Below, piece after piece: positions 25,618-34,231 of a stretch of 64,000 bases of DNA. Position 1 is the first letter of the stretch. Every line of letters starts with the position of its first letter. Both the position numbers and the translations under genes were made by a program. The notes below the pieces were generated by a model. The model was given only the letters and a program-made list of their open reading frames with translations. It made no database searches and was not told the origin of the DNA. This stretch comes from an uncultured Lachnospiraceae bacterium (lineage in GTDB: Bacteria; Bacillota; Clostridia; Lachnospirales; Lachnospiraceae). The stretch is taken from positions 33,808 through 97,807 of the forward strand of contig CANRWO010000007.1 in NCBI GenBank assembly GCA_947643615.1, read 5' to 3'.

Positions 25618-25649
25618 ACAGGGAGACACGATTTTTTTCTGCCTCCCTG
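25606..25649 (-). terminator. Rho-independent terminator after csrA
   Basis: Minus strand arms CAGGGAG (25643-25649 and 25619-25625) around a 17-base loop, then TTAA and eight T (25607-25614). It ends the flgM-to-csrA unit. Confidence 0.75.
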
Positions 25650-25684
25650 CAAGATACCATCTGCCCGCTCCGCAGGCTTCTTCC

Positions 25685-25909
25685 TTATGATTTTCCGAAC
25701 ATCTCCTTCAGCGCTCCCATCCCTTCCGCGCTGACAGCCTCACTGTTGGCTTCCTGAATCTGGAGATATACCTCTTTTCGGTATACAGGAACCTCTTTTG
25801 GCGCATGGATGCCAATCTTCACCTGGTCGCCCTTAACCTCCAGTATCGTAATCTCAATATTATTATTGATAACGATAGCTTCATTTTTCTTACGGGACAA
25901 TGCCAGCAT
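25685..25909 (-). CDS. csrA: Carbon storage regulator CsrA
   Basis: 74 residues from ATG 25909, one base after the fliW stop. MLALSRKKNEAIVINNNIEITILEVKGDQVKIGIHAPKEVPVYRKEVY shows the CsrA fold with the RNA-binding residues of strand 1 (LSRK) and of strand 5 (VYRKE). It represses translation by covering the Shine-Dalgarno of target mRNAs, classically flagellin mRNA. The partner fliW is immediately upstream and both flagellin leaders carry matching sites. The ribosome site is inside fliW (GGAAAGGCGGG), so translation is coupled. Confidence 0.96.
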   Translation of the reverse strand: MLALSRKKNEAIVINNNIEITILEVKGDQVKIGIHAPKEVPVYRKEVYLQIQEANSEAVSAEGMGALKEMFGKS

Positions 25910-25910
25910 C

Positions 25911-26369
25911 TCACACACCCGCCTTTCCGCTCTGTAAAATTTCATAAACAGGGAATTTTACAGGAAACTCGCTGTTTTCAACAATAACCTGACAGGCCAT
26001 ATGGGTCTCAACATTGATCACGAGAGGCCCCCTCAAGTTCACACTCATCCTGGTCAGGTCTCCAGGTACGGATACCGTCACCAAAACCAGCAGGCTATCC
26101 TCCGTAATGTCCCCGAGGCACGCCAGCAGTTCGTCGTTCACTTCCGGGTCATAATCGGGTTTTACGATCAAAGGATCCATTACAGGCATGGCAAAACCTG
26201 TTTCGTCCAAAGACTGCATATAACGGATGCCTGCTCCCTGCCCCACTTCTTCGTCATGGATCAGGGCAAATCTTTTCATTTCCGGGAACCCGATAATCCC
26301 ATTCTCAAAATTGATAACCTTATCCTCGGAAATCTCAACTTCTCCGAATATTCTTGTGTTAATCTTCAT
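25911..26369 (-). CDS. fliW: Flagellar assembly factor FliW
   Basis: 152 residues. INTRIFGEVEISEDKVINFENGIIGFPEMKRFALI at 3-37 and MDPLIVKPDYDPEV near 84 are FliW signatures. FliW binds either flagellin or CsrA; when flagellin is exported FliW is free to sequester CsrA and flagellin translation rises. GAGGAACC precedes ATG 26369. It lies 51 bp after flgL and directly before csrA, the standard clostridial arrangement. Confidence 0.96.
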   Translation of the reverse strand: MKINTRIFGEVEISEDKVINFENGIIGFPEMKRFALIHDEEVGQGAGIRYMQSLDETGFAMPVMDPLIVKPDYDPEVNDELLACLGDITEDSLLVLVTVSVPGDLTRMSVNLRGPLVINVETHMACQVIVENSEFPVKFPVYEILQSGKAGV

Positions 26370-26420
26370 GGTTCCTCACATTCTGCCGCGCTGCGGCCTG
26401 AACATTCCAAATATTTACTA

Positions 26421-28004
26421 TTAGATAAAATTCAGCAGAGTCGTCTGCATCACCTTACCGGTAGCCATCAATGCCGCCTCGTAAGTCAGTTCCGCACTGT
26501 TCAGATGGATTGCAACCTCTGTGATATCTGCGTCCTCATTCTCACTTTTCAGTGTTTCGAAAGTAGTCTTCTGGTTCTGCATACGGTTCTCAATCAGGGA
26601 CAGCTTACTGCTCCGTGTACCGCAGTTAGTGATGCATAAGTTAGAGTCGTCCAAATGCTTCTGATAAGTTGTGATCCCTTTCTCAAAAAGCTTCTGTTCC
26701 TTATTCTTTGCATAAGTCAGCGCTTTGTCCACCGCCTCCAACTGCCTCTCAATGATTTTCGTCTTGGCCGGATCGCCTTCGTGCTCTTTCTTCAGCTTTT
26801 CCAGTGTCGCCATAGTGCCTTCCAAATCCAGGACATCCTGCATGGCATTGACAATATCATCCGTCTCTCTGCCAATACCGGGTTGGAAACATTCATCCGC
26901 AGTAGAATTAACACGAATCGTCTGATTAAAGCCTACATCGTACTCAATCTCCTGGCGCGCCACATTTCCGTCCAAGTAGGTTGAATTATATTCTATCTTA
27001 TTCTTGTCAGCATCCGTAGAGGTACATGCGAAATAGTGCTGGGGGCGCAAATCTCCCTTATTCCAGTGATCCTTCGCATATGTGACCCGGATTTCCCCTT
27101 CATCCTTGTTTGTGGTACTGTCGTTGTCCTTCACGGACATCAATGTTTTGTAATGGTCCTCGCCCAGCAGGAGTTCTCCGGTCTCCGGAACAAAGACCAC
27201 ATCCCCTTTTCCTACATTTTTATAAGGGTCGTCATAGGAATGTATCACCGTTACCGTTGCAGGAGCCGGAGGAATCTGTGCTGTCTGCCCGGTGGCAGGA
27301 TCCGTATACTCTATCTTCGGAAGCATGGGATTTCCGTCCGCATCCACATCGGTACAGTCGCCATATGCCAGACGGATACGGTATACATCCGTGGCAGATA
27401 TCTGTGTTTCGTCAATACTGCCTATAGGCGGTGTGCCGGTAGTGTCATCAAAATTAGCAGAATTAATGTCCAGCAGCTTCCCTGTATCCACATACGTCAA
27501 CGTATCGATGGAACCCGTGCCCAACTGTTCCGTTATAGAATAGTGCAATGTTGTCTCCTTCAGGAAACTCAAGGAAGTATCGGTGCGGAAACCGGTAAAT
27601 ACATAGCGTCCCGCGTAATCCGCGTCACCGGTGCTGTAGATTTCATCCCCCAGCGCCTTAAACTCCTCCAGAATGATCTGTCTTTCCTCGGTCTTCAGTT
27701 CGCCGTTGGCTCCTTTGGTACACCGGGCGATCATGTTGGTCATAATCTGGGACAGATTCTTTAAAGCTTCCTCCGTGACATTGAGCCAGCTCTTCGCATC
27801 GGGAATGTTTTTGCTGTAATACTGCGTTACCTCCGTCACGCTGCTTCTAAGGCGCAGCGCCCTGATGGCCACAACGGGGTCATCCGAAGGCTTATTGATC
27901 TTCTTCTGGGTAGACATCTGTGTACTCAATTTATCCTTATATACCTTATTGGTATTGATATTGGATAAATTGTTACGCTGCATAATCTTATTTGTGATTC
28001 TCAT
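26421..28004 (-). CDS. flgL: Flagellar hook-associated protein 3 (FlgL)
   Basis: 527 residues from ATG 28004 (CGGAGAAATTG upstream). N-terminal MRITNKIMQRNNLSNIN and the D0/D1 helix KINKPSDDPVVAIRALRLRSSV, and the C-terminal LNSAELTYEAALMATGKVMQTTLLNFI, are the conserved ends of FlgL, which joins FlgK to the filament. FlgL is around 300 residues in enteric bacteria and B. subtilis, so about 200 residues are inserted in the middle, including TDPATGQTAQIPPAPATVTV and several cysteines. It is the fifth gene of the flgM unit. Confidence 0.92.
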   Translation of the reverse strand: MRITNKIMQRNNLSNINTNKVYKDKLSTQMSTQKKINKPSDDPVVAIRALRLRSSVTEVTQYYSKNIPDAKSWLNVTEEALKNLSQIMTNMIARCTKGANGELKTEERQIILEEFKALGDEIYSTGDADYAGRYVFTGFRTDTSLSFLKETTLHYSITEQLGTGSIDTLTYVDTGKLLDINSANFDDTTGTPPIGSIDETQISATDVYRIRLAYGDCTDVDADGNPMLPKIEYTDPATGQTAQIPPAPATVTVIHSYDDPYKNVGKGDVVFVPETGELLLGEDHYKTLMSVKDNDSTTNKDEGEIRVTYAKDHWNKGDLRPQHYFACTSTDADKNKIEYNSTYLDGNVARQEIEYDVGFNQTIRVNSTADECFQPGIGRETDDIVNAMQDVLDLEGTMATLEKLKKEHEGDPAKTKIIERQLEAVDKALTYAKNKEQKLFEKGITTYQKHLDDSNLCITNCGTRSSKLSLIENRMQNQKTTFETLKSENEDADITEVAIHLNSAELTYEAALMATGKVMQTTLLNFI

Positions 28005-28128
28005 CAATTTCTCCGTTTCCGCGCCGTCTTGCCGCACAAATCTTTTACTGGCCTATGGCAACCAACTCGCATACACAAATTATGTGGTTAAAATAAATCT
28101 ACTTTAATACCTATGCCTCAAATATGGC

Positions 28129-30081
28129 TTAGACTCCCGTCTGCAGGATAAGCCTGTCATAAATCTCCGTCAACGTCTGGATCATCTTGGATGCCAGGTT
28201 ATAACCGTTCTGATATTTTACCAGATTTACCGCTTCCTCATCTTCATCCACGCCGGAAATGGAAATCCTCTGGTTGTCGATGGTATTGGCAATATCCTGA
28301 AAACTCTGGCTGAACATATTCGCCCGGGAAGCGTTCAACGCCACATCCGACAAAATACACTGCAGGAATTCCGATGCGGATGCCCCGCGGAAAGTCATCT
28401 TGTCTTTGTCGGTGGCAAGCTTCTTCAGGTCTTCAAGCAGATCGTTCTGCTCCACACCGTCGCCTTCTTCATATCGGTTAGCCAGGCGTCTGGGATCATT
28501 TTCCAGCGCCGCATATATGCTGAAATTCGAGGCAGTAACCCAATAAAAGCTGTCCTGCTCTTTCTCCGTACCCTGACCTACATTTATGACCAAAGGCTTA
28601 TTCCCGCCTTTTTGATATTCTTCATATGTGAATTTGTCATATCTGTTTTCTGCAGGAAGTTCATACTGCTCACCGTCCGTGGCATGGTTGCCTGTGAACA
28701 TGGGGATGCCCTTGTTACCGTTGGAATCATACCCCTGGGTCAAAATATCGTTGAACTTCTGGGAGAACGTACGCACCCATTCGTTCATCTGCTTCATATA
28801 ATAAGGGATACCCTGATAGGACAGGCTGGCGCCTATGGACGCAACTTTCCCTACCCGGTCGTTGGTCAGCCGGGAAGCATTCTTCTCTTTGTCGGATAAG
28901 GTAAAAGTATAAGAATAAACCGCTTTCCCGTTGGCATCATAGCTGATCTCGCAGCTCCAGGAATCGTAGTAAAATTCCTGGTTTCCCAAATCGATAATAC
29001 CGCCGGAATCCGACAGGTTACATTTGTTCAGATCCTGAAGGTACGGCTTACCCACCTGTACGGTGACCGTGTCATGGACAACACCGTTCTGGTCTTTGAT
29101 GGTATCAACTTTCGTGATATCCCCGATAAAGTTCTCTCCGTTGTTGCCATCGCGCATCTGGATCAGTCCCTGCAGCGCTCCGCCCATAGCGGCATTGTAC
29201 AGGCTGAACCGTTGGCCATTCTCCCAGTATACGTCATAAAGTCCGTCCGCATCGGTCTGGTTTACCTTTTCATAAAGCTCCCTCGCCCTGCACTCCAGAC
29301 CGTTATATTCATTGCCGTCCACCAACAGCTGTCCGCCGGCGATCTTCACCATGTAACGGTTTGCGCCGGTCTCCCTCTGGGGATTGTTTAAGTCTACAAT
29401 CGGATATTCTGTGATCTGCACATCCACGATCTGGGACAGCTGATCCACCAGAAGCTCTCTTCTGTCACGCAGCTCATTGGCAGTGACGCCTGTAAGCTCG
29501 ATTGTATTAATCTGCTTATTCAGGGTAGCAATCTCTCCGGCAATGGAGTTGATCTCGTCAACCTTGACCTTGATCTCCTCATTAATATCCTTCTGTACAT
29601 TTTCTAAATTGCCGGCAAGACCGTTAAAGTATTCCACCAGGGCGCCTGCGTAACCTATAAACTGCGTCTTGGTGGTGGCATCATTGGGGTTATCCAAAAG
29701 CGCCTGCATACCGGTAATCATCAGCCGGTCAAATACGGTCTTAAATCCGGCGTTTTTGCCGTTGTCGTCAAAGTAGGCCTCTATCTGCTTCATATAGTAT
29801 TCTTTCATACCATATTCCCCTACCTTGGCATTATTATTCCAATATTTCGTGTCATAGAACCCGTCCCTGATTCGCTCGATGGACAGGGTTTCCACACCCG
29901 CGCCGGCACAGCCGTAAGTCTGGAAAACCCGGAGTGCGCTTGCTGCCACCTGGTTTACCTCCTGCCGGCTGTAACCCTTGGTCTGCACGTTTGCAATATT
30001 ATTATTGGTGGCATTTAATGCGGCATTGCTTGCCAACAGGCCCGTATATGCAATATTTAATCCAAAAAACTGTGAAGGCAT
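28129..30081 (-). CDS. flgK: Flagellar hook-associated protein 1 paralogue (FlgK2)
   Basis: 650 residues. FFGLNIAYTGLLASNAALNATNNNIANVQTKGYSRQEV at 5-42 is the FlgK D0 signature, and the C-terminal GVDEDEEAVNLVKYQNGYNLASKMIQTLTEIYDRLI closes D0. It differs strongly from the neighbour at 30108-31940, which is also FlgK, so the cluster has two hook-filament junction proteins in tandem. CAGGAGG precedes ATG 30081. Several cysteines are present (for example near residues 58 and 245). Which copy forms the normal HAP1 ring cannot be decided here. Confidence 0.9.
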   Translation of the reverse strand: MPSQFFGLNIAYTGLLASNAALNATNNNIANVQTKGYSRQEVNQVAASALRVFQTYGCAGAGVETLSIERIRDGFYDTKYWNNNAKVGEYGMKEYYMKQIEAYFDDNGKNAGFKTVFDRLMITGMQALLDNPNDATTKTQFIGYAGALVEYFNGLAGNLENVQKDINEEIKVKVDEINSIAGEIATLNKQINTIELTGVTANELRDRRELLVDQLSQIVDVQITEYPIVDLNNPQRETGANRYMVKIAGGQLLVDGNEYNGLECRARELYEKVNQTDADGLYDVYWENGQRFSLYNAAMGGALQGLIQMRDGNNGENFIGDITKVDTIKDQNGVVHDTVTVQVGKPYLQDLNKCNLSDSGGIIDLGNQEFYYDSWSCEISYDANGKAVYSYTFTLSDKEKNASRLTNDRVGKVASIGASLSYQGIPYYMKQMNEWVRTFSQKFNDILTQGYDSNGNKGIPMFTGNHATDGEQYELPAENRYDKFTYEEYQKGGNKPLVINVGQGTEKEQDSFYWVTASNFSIYAALENDPRRLANRYEEGDGVEQNDLLEDLKKLATDKDKMTFRGASASEFLQCILSDVALNASRANMFSQSFQDIANTIDNQRISISGVDEDEEAVNLVKYQNGYNLASKMIQTLTEIYDRLILQTGV

Positions 30082-30107
30082 CTTTTTCCTCCTGTATTAA
30101 GTAAGAC

Positions 30108-31940
30108 TTATACACCTAATGTATTGATGATATGCTCCAGCATCTCACTGATTACATTGATATAGCGGCTGGAAGCATTGTAAGCATTCTGAAACTTGAT
30201 CATATTGGAAAGCTCTTCGTCGGAGGAAACTCCCACCACCTGCTGGCGGGAACCCTCGATGGATTCCAAGGCGCCTTCCTGGTTCTCAAATATGCTTCGG
30301 AACATGAAACCGGTATTTCCCACCTGGGAAACCAGATCCGTGTAGTAATTAATGAAGTTCGTCCGCTTTGTCACATTGGGGTTCAGGGTATAATTTTTCG
30401 CCTGGAACGCGTCTTTAAACTTTTCGGCTATATTCTGGTCCTCAGAGCCGTCTCCCTTCCTGAATCCCAGCCTGGAAGGTTCCTGCATCAGCAGAGGGTT
30501 GATCTGCAGATTCTTCACCGTATACAGGCTGTCAGTCTCCATGCCGTTTTCTTCATTAAATATATAATATTCTTTTCCGTCGGTACCCTTGACCTTCGTG
30601 TATCCTTCCGTAGTCCCCTTCACAAACATCTGGAAAGGGATACCATCATGATCCCTCAGATAACCGTCCGGCTCCACTTCACAGTACCTGACATTCTCCG
30701 TTTTTGTGGAAGTGGTCCCGTCGGGGTTGACAACTTCGTAGGAAAGGGTTCCCGATACCACTCCCGCTTCTTTTGCCAGAATATCATTGATGCTTGTGAC
30801 GATACCGTGGATCAGTTGGTCGAACTCACCCTGTATATTCATCAATACAGAGTCGGACATACCCATATCATAGTATTCCCGGCCATAACGTACAGGATCC
30901 CTCTCATACTCATCCCTGGTGATCCCCAGCTTATCAAGCTTCCTCTGGGTACATACGTTTACGTCCAGATCCGAGTAGTCCGCCCTGTGGTCGCCTCTGG
31001 CATGGAGCATCGCCTTCAACCCGCCTATATCGGTATCCAGGTCGGATGAAATCCTGCGCTCCATATCAAACACTTCCGCACCGTCTATATTATAGGCTTT
31101 CGTACCGTCATCCTTTATGTAGTATTTTGCATTTGTAGGCCAAAACGGGGTATAAAAGCCAGTAGTCTCATCCACGTCCAGGCCAATCTCGTAGCACTTA
31201 CCGTTTTTTACAAAATCCACACCTTCGATTTTTACCGACACGCTGCCGTACATGTCATATTCATAAGTCATATTTACCAGCTGGGACAGATCATCCAAAA
31301 TCTTATTCCGGACATCCTGCAGGTCATTGGCATGTTCGATGCCGCCGCTTTCAATTGCCCTGATACTGTCATTTAAAATGACCAGCTGCCTGCCGTAGGT
31401 GTTGATCTTATCCACCTGCTGCTTGATCTGTACATTCAGGTTATCCTGATAGGAAGCAAGTCCGTCATAAACGGCTGCAGCCCTCTCTATCAATTCGGAC
31501 GACCTTTGTACCAGAAGTCCCTGGGTCACCGAGCTTGCCGGATCTTTTGCCAGTTCCTCAAAAGCAGTCCAGAGATCCTCCACCGTAGTCTGGAATGCCT
31601 CGCCGTTCAATTCGCCCAACTGGCTCTCTATTTCCTCCAGCACTCCCGTGGACACCTCGTAAAACATACTGCGCCCGGATTCTTTGCGGTATGTTTGGTC
31701 CAGAAAGTAATCTCTCACATATTTTACTCGGGAATAAGTAACACCCAAACCTGTCTGCTTATTGTTTACAGATTTAGGGTCGGTTGAAATTTTTAAATAG
31801 CTCCTGGTAGACAGCTGTACCTGCTGCCTTGTATATCCAGGAGTATCCACATTAGAAAGATTATGCGCCGTGGTATTCAGCGCACTTTGACTGGTCTGCA
31901 ATCCGGATGCCCCTACATATAAACTCCCCATTAATGGCAT
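30108..31940 (-). CDS. flgK: Flagellar hook-associated protein 1 (FlgK1)
   Basis: 610 residues from ATG 31940, where GAGG lies eight bases ahead; a GTG nine bases upstream overlaps that site. MGSLYVGASGLQTSQSALNTTAHNLSNVDTPGYTRQQVQ is the canonical FlgK N-terminus, and GVSSDEELSNMIKFQNAYNASSRYINVISEMLEHIINTLGV the C-terminus. It joins hook and filament. It follows flgN, its likely chaperone, by 17 bp and precedes the second FlgK by 26 bp. Length is near the family norm (about 550). Confidence 0.94.
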   Translation of the reverse strand: MPLMGSLYVGASGLQTSQSALNTTAHNLSNVDTPGYTRQQVQLSTRSYLKISTDPKSVNNKQTGLGVTYSRVKYVRDYFLDQTYRKESGRSMFYEVSTGVLEEIESQLGELNGEAFQTTVEDLWTAFEELAKDPASSVTQGLLVQRSSELIERAAAVYDGLASYQDNLNVQIKQQVDKINTYGRQLVILNDSIRAIESGGIEHANDLQDVRNKILDDLSQLVNMTYEYDMYGSVSVKIEGVDFVKNGKCYEIGLDVDETTGFYTPFWPTNAKYYIKDDGTKAYNIDGAEVFDMERRISSDLDTDIGGLKAMLHARGDHRADYSDLDVNVCTQRKLDKLGITRDEYERDPVRYGREYYDMGMSDSVLMNIQGEFDQLIHGIVTSINDILAKEAGVVSGTLSYEVVNPDGTTSTKTENVRYCEVEPDGYLRDHDGIPFQMFVKGTTEGYTKVKGTDGKEYYIFNEENGMETDSLYTVKNLQINPLLMQEPSRLGFRKGDGSEDQNIAEKFKDAFQAKNYTLNPNVTKRTNFINYYTDLVSQVGNTGFMFRSIFENQEGALESIEGSRQQVVGVSSDEELSNMIKFQNAYNASSRYINVISEMLEHIINTLGV

Positions 31941-31957
31941 ATCAATCACCTCAAAAT

Positions 31958-32476
31958 CTATTGCTTTGCATCAAATCCATTGCTGGTCACACCCATAGTG
32001 TTCCCCGCGTTGTAAGCGCCCCTGTTATAGTTTGCCGTCTCAGGCGCCGCCTTCATGGACTGAAGCAGAGTCATCTCAAACTCCACCATTTCCAATGCAT
32101 TTGTAAGCAATTCTTTATTTTGTTCATTGACACGCTGCAAATTGCGAACCGCTATTTGCAGCCGGTCATGTGCTACCGTCAGTTTTTCCTGTTCCACAGG
32201 CCTGGCGGCCAACATCTCGATCAGATTAGAAAGTTTCAGTTCTTCAACATCCCTGTTCAACACATTGGCGATATCTTTCGTAACTTCCACCCTCTGCTTC
32301 TCCAAGTGATTGATACGAATTACCACATTCTGTTCATCATCCGTGATTTTCTGTAAATCTTCTAAATTGCCGCCGGCAATGATCGGCGTCTTCTTCTGGG
32401 ATAAGTCCAGAAGTCCCTCATATTCAGTGCATTCCCGATTCAAAACGTCAATCAGGTTCTCCATTAAACTAGCCAC
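31958..32476 (-). CDS. flgN: Flagellar export chaperone FlgN
   Basis: 172 residues, all helical, with LIDVLNRECTEYEGLLDLSQKKTPIIAGGNLEDLQKI near the start, the pattern of FlgN, the export chaperone of FlgK and FlgL. The start is GTG 32476, with GAGGTAGGAAG upstream; an ATG four codons in is an alternative. Located between flgM and flgK as in many Gram-positive genomes. The last 25 residues are Asn/Gly rich and probably disordered. Confidence 0.88.
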   Translation of the reverse strand: MASLMENLIDVLNRECTEYEGLLDLSQKKTPIIAGGNLEDLQKITDDEQNVVIRINHLEKQRVEVTKDIANVLNRDVEELKLSNLIEMLAARPVEQEKLTVAHDRLQIAVRNLQRVNEQNKELLTNALEMVEFEMTLLQSMKAAPETANYNRGAYNAGNTMGVTSNGFDAKQ

Positions 32477-32484
32477 GGGACTTC

Positions 32485-32763
32485 CTACCTCATTTCATCA
32501 AATTTCGCCATAAGCTTCTCGGCAAACGCCGAAGTATCTACCTGATAAGTTCCACTGTCAATCCTGGCCTTGATAGACGACACCAGATCCTCCCTCACAT
32601 CAGGAACTGCCGCAACAGCAGATTTCGCGGTCTGGAAATCCCTTCCTGCCGTGCTGAGCTGTAACTGGTCAGAACTGCGGGACACCGCGCCGGCCTGCTG
32701 GTTCCTGGCTGACTGTTTCGGCTTATATATCTGCTGTACTTGGTTATACGCTTCAATACGCAT
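32485..32763 (-). CDS. flgM: Anti-sigma factor FlgM
   Basis: 92 residues from ATG 32763, directly after AAAGGAGGAACTCAT. MRIEAYNQVQQIYKP at the start and VREDLVSSIKARIDSGTYQVDTSAFAEKLM at the end are typical; the latter is the sigma-D binding helix region. FlgM holds sigma-D inactive until the hook is complete. It heads the flgM-flgN-flgK-flgK2-flgL-fliW-csrA unit, transcribed from its own sigma-D promoter 53 bases upstream. Confidence 0.92.
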   Translation of the reverse strand: MRIEAYNQVQQIYKPKQSARNQQAGAVSRSSDQLQLSTAGRDFQTAKSAVAAVPDVREDLVSSIKARIDSGTYQVDTSAFAEKLMAKFDEMR

Positions 32764-32815
32764 ATGAGTTCCTCCTTTCTGCAAGTCTCATTTTCATTGA
32801 GCTTTCATGTAATAT

Positions 32816-32842
32816 TTATCGACAGGTTGGAAAAATACTTTA
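32816..32842 (-). promoter_or_regulatory. Sigma-D promoter of flgM
   Basis: Minus strand TAAA (32839-32842) - 15 bases - GTCGATAA (32816-32823), with the same TAAAGTATTT extended -35 as both flagellin promoters. Autoregulation of flgM by sigma-D is common. Confidence 0.85.
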
Positions 32843-32901
32843 GAGGAATCAGGATTATTTTTGTTGCCGTTCGCTTCTGCTGGGCCTGAACCTGAAAGTC
32901 C

Positions 32902-33864
32902 CTATATGCGGAAAACCGGTTCCCCATTGGGTTTCCAGAGGATTTTCCGTATCATTGTATGCCGGTTAGGGTCATCCAGCGGGTCCCCTGTGATCTCCTT
33001 CCGGGTACGCCCATGGAAAATGATCACATCATTGCCTTCCCTGTCCGTAGAAAAAGAATTGTGCCCCGGCCCATAGACTCCCTTTCCGTCCTCCGACGCC
33101 AGTACGGGATGTCGTTTTTTCTCCCAACAATGGGGATCCAGAGGATCCCCGTTTGCATCCAGGGTAAGCATCCCCATACAGTAATTTGCCCCTGTGTCAC
33201 TGGCGGAATACGTAAGATAAATCTTCCCGTTATGCTTCAGCACCGCCGGTCCCTCATTCACCCAGAATCCCTGCCGCTCCCAGCCATAGTCCGGCGTAGT
33301 CAGGAGAACCTGCACCGTGGCAAGCTTTGTGGGTGATTCCATACGGGCAATATAAAGGTTTGAGATCATTTTCCCCACACCGATCTTCTCCGCCCAAACA
33401 CAGTAGTCCTGCCCTTTGTGCTCAAAGACAGTGGCATCCAGGGAGAATGACCGGAAAGAAAATTCATCTTCCTCCGCACACTGCAGCATCCCTCGTTCCT
33501 CCCATCCGTCGTGCATGGGATCCTGCCCTTTGCATTCCAACACATACGGGCGGATATGCCATTTATCCTCCGCATCTCCTGCTGCGAAGTAAATGTACCA
33601 CTTTCCCTGCAGGTAATGCAGCTCCGGCGCCCAAATGTGTGCGCCCATTGCGCCTGTTTTGTGCTTTTCCCAAATCAACGTTTCCCCGGCATATGGCAGC
33701 TCTTCCAATGCCTCCGCTCTTCGCAGGGCAATGCCGTCGTATGCCGGCAGGGTAGCCGTAAAATAATAGCAGCCGTCCCCATGCCTGTACACATAAGGGT
33801 CTGCCCTTTGTGCTATCCATATTTCATTGCTTTCGTAATTTTCCATGCTTTTCTTTTCACACAT
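32902..33864 (-). CDS. Glycoside hydrolase family 43 enzyme
   Basis: About 320 residues, no signal peptide, so cytoplasmic. RADPYVYRHGDGCYYFTAT near the start carries the catalytic-base aspartate of GH43; APELHYLQGKWYIYFAA, the transition-state aspartate in SFSLDATVFEHKGQDY, the acid glutamate in VNEGPAVLKHNGKIYLTYSAS, and GPGHNSF follow in the right order for a five-bladed propeller. Family members remove arabinofuranose or xylose units; the closest type appears to be alpha-arabinofuranosidase. Starts at 33864 (GGGGA upstream), 33876 and 33846 are possible. It has no link to the flagellar genes that follow and is probably a separate unit. Confidence 0.85.
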   Translation of the reverse strand: MCEKKSMENYESNEIWIAQRADPYVYRHGDGCYYFTATLPAYDGIALRRAEALEELPYAGETLIWEKHKTGAMGAHIWAPELHYLQGKWYIYFAAGDAEDKWHIRPYVLECKGQDPMHDGWEERGMLQCAEEDEFSFRSFSLDATVFEHKGQDYCVWAEKIGVGKMISNLYIARMESPTKLATVQVLLTTPDYGWERQGFWVNEGPAVLKHNGKIYLTYSASDTGANYCMGMLTLDANGDPLDPHCWEKKRHPVLASEDGKGVYGPGHNSFSTDREGNDVIIFHGRTRKEITGDPLDDPNRHTMIRKILWKPNGEPVFRI

Positions 33865-33904
33865 AATTATCCCCATTTCCGCGCCGTTTTTTACGCTGTG
33901 CAAT

Positions 33905-34110
33905 ATTTTTATGTGATATTTCCGTCACATTTTTCACACTAATCCTCCATGTCAGAGCAGTTTACTGCGATGACACGCGATGAGAAATTCGCGCAGGCGA
34001 TTTCTCATCTGCGATCAGGGCATATTTGAGGCTCTGACTCAAATTGCCGATTGAAAAATAAAGTCATCAGACTTATTTTTCAATCTAATCCCCATGCCGC
34101 ATTTGGTTCA
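33905..34110 (-). repeat. Structured dispersed repeat element (copy 1)
   Basis: A gene-free stretch packed with inverted repeats. ATTTGAG/CTCAAAT (34024-34030, 34038-34044); a 16-bp A/T-rich stem with loop ATCA (34049-34085); GATGAGAAA/TTTCTCATC (33979-33987, 34001-34009) nested inside GTCAGAGC/GCTCTGAC (33951-33958, 34031-34038). On the plus strand the A/T-rich stem is followed by CTAATCCCCATG, and a second related tail ACTAATCCTCCATGTCAGAGC lies at 33938-33958. The same order of parts occurs upstream of glmS (37525-37680). It sits upstream of the GH43 gene. No open frame is supported. Confidence 0.65.
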
Positions 34111-34182
34111 GGATTGTGAAAACAAACCAGAATTCATTATATCTTTCCGGTTCCCTTTTGGCAACCCATATATCACTCCCAA

Positions 34183-34216
34183 GTGAAAACGGCCGCACAA
34201 TGCGAGCGGCCGTTTT
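34183..34216 (-). terminator. Rho-independent terminator of the HtrA gene
   Basis: Minus strand AAAACGGCCGC stem with nine-base loop and its complement ending in TTTTC; 16 bp after the stop codon. The G/C-rich core makes it strong. Confidence 0.85.
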
Positions 34217-34231
34217 CTGTGATGTTTTATT

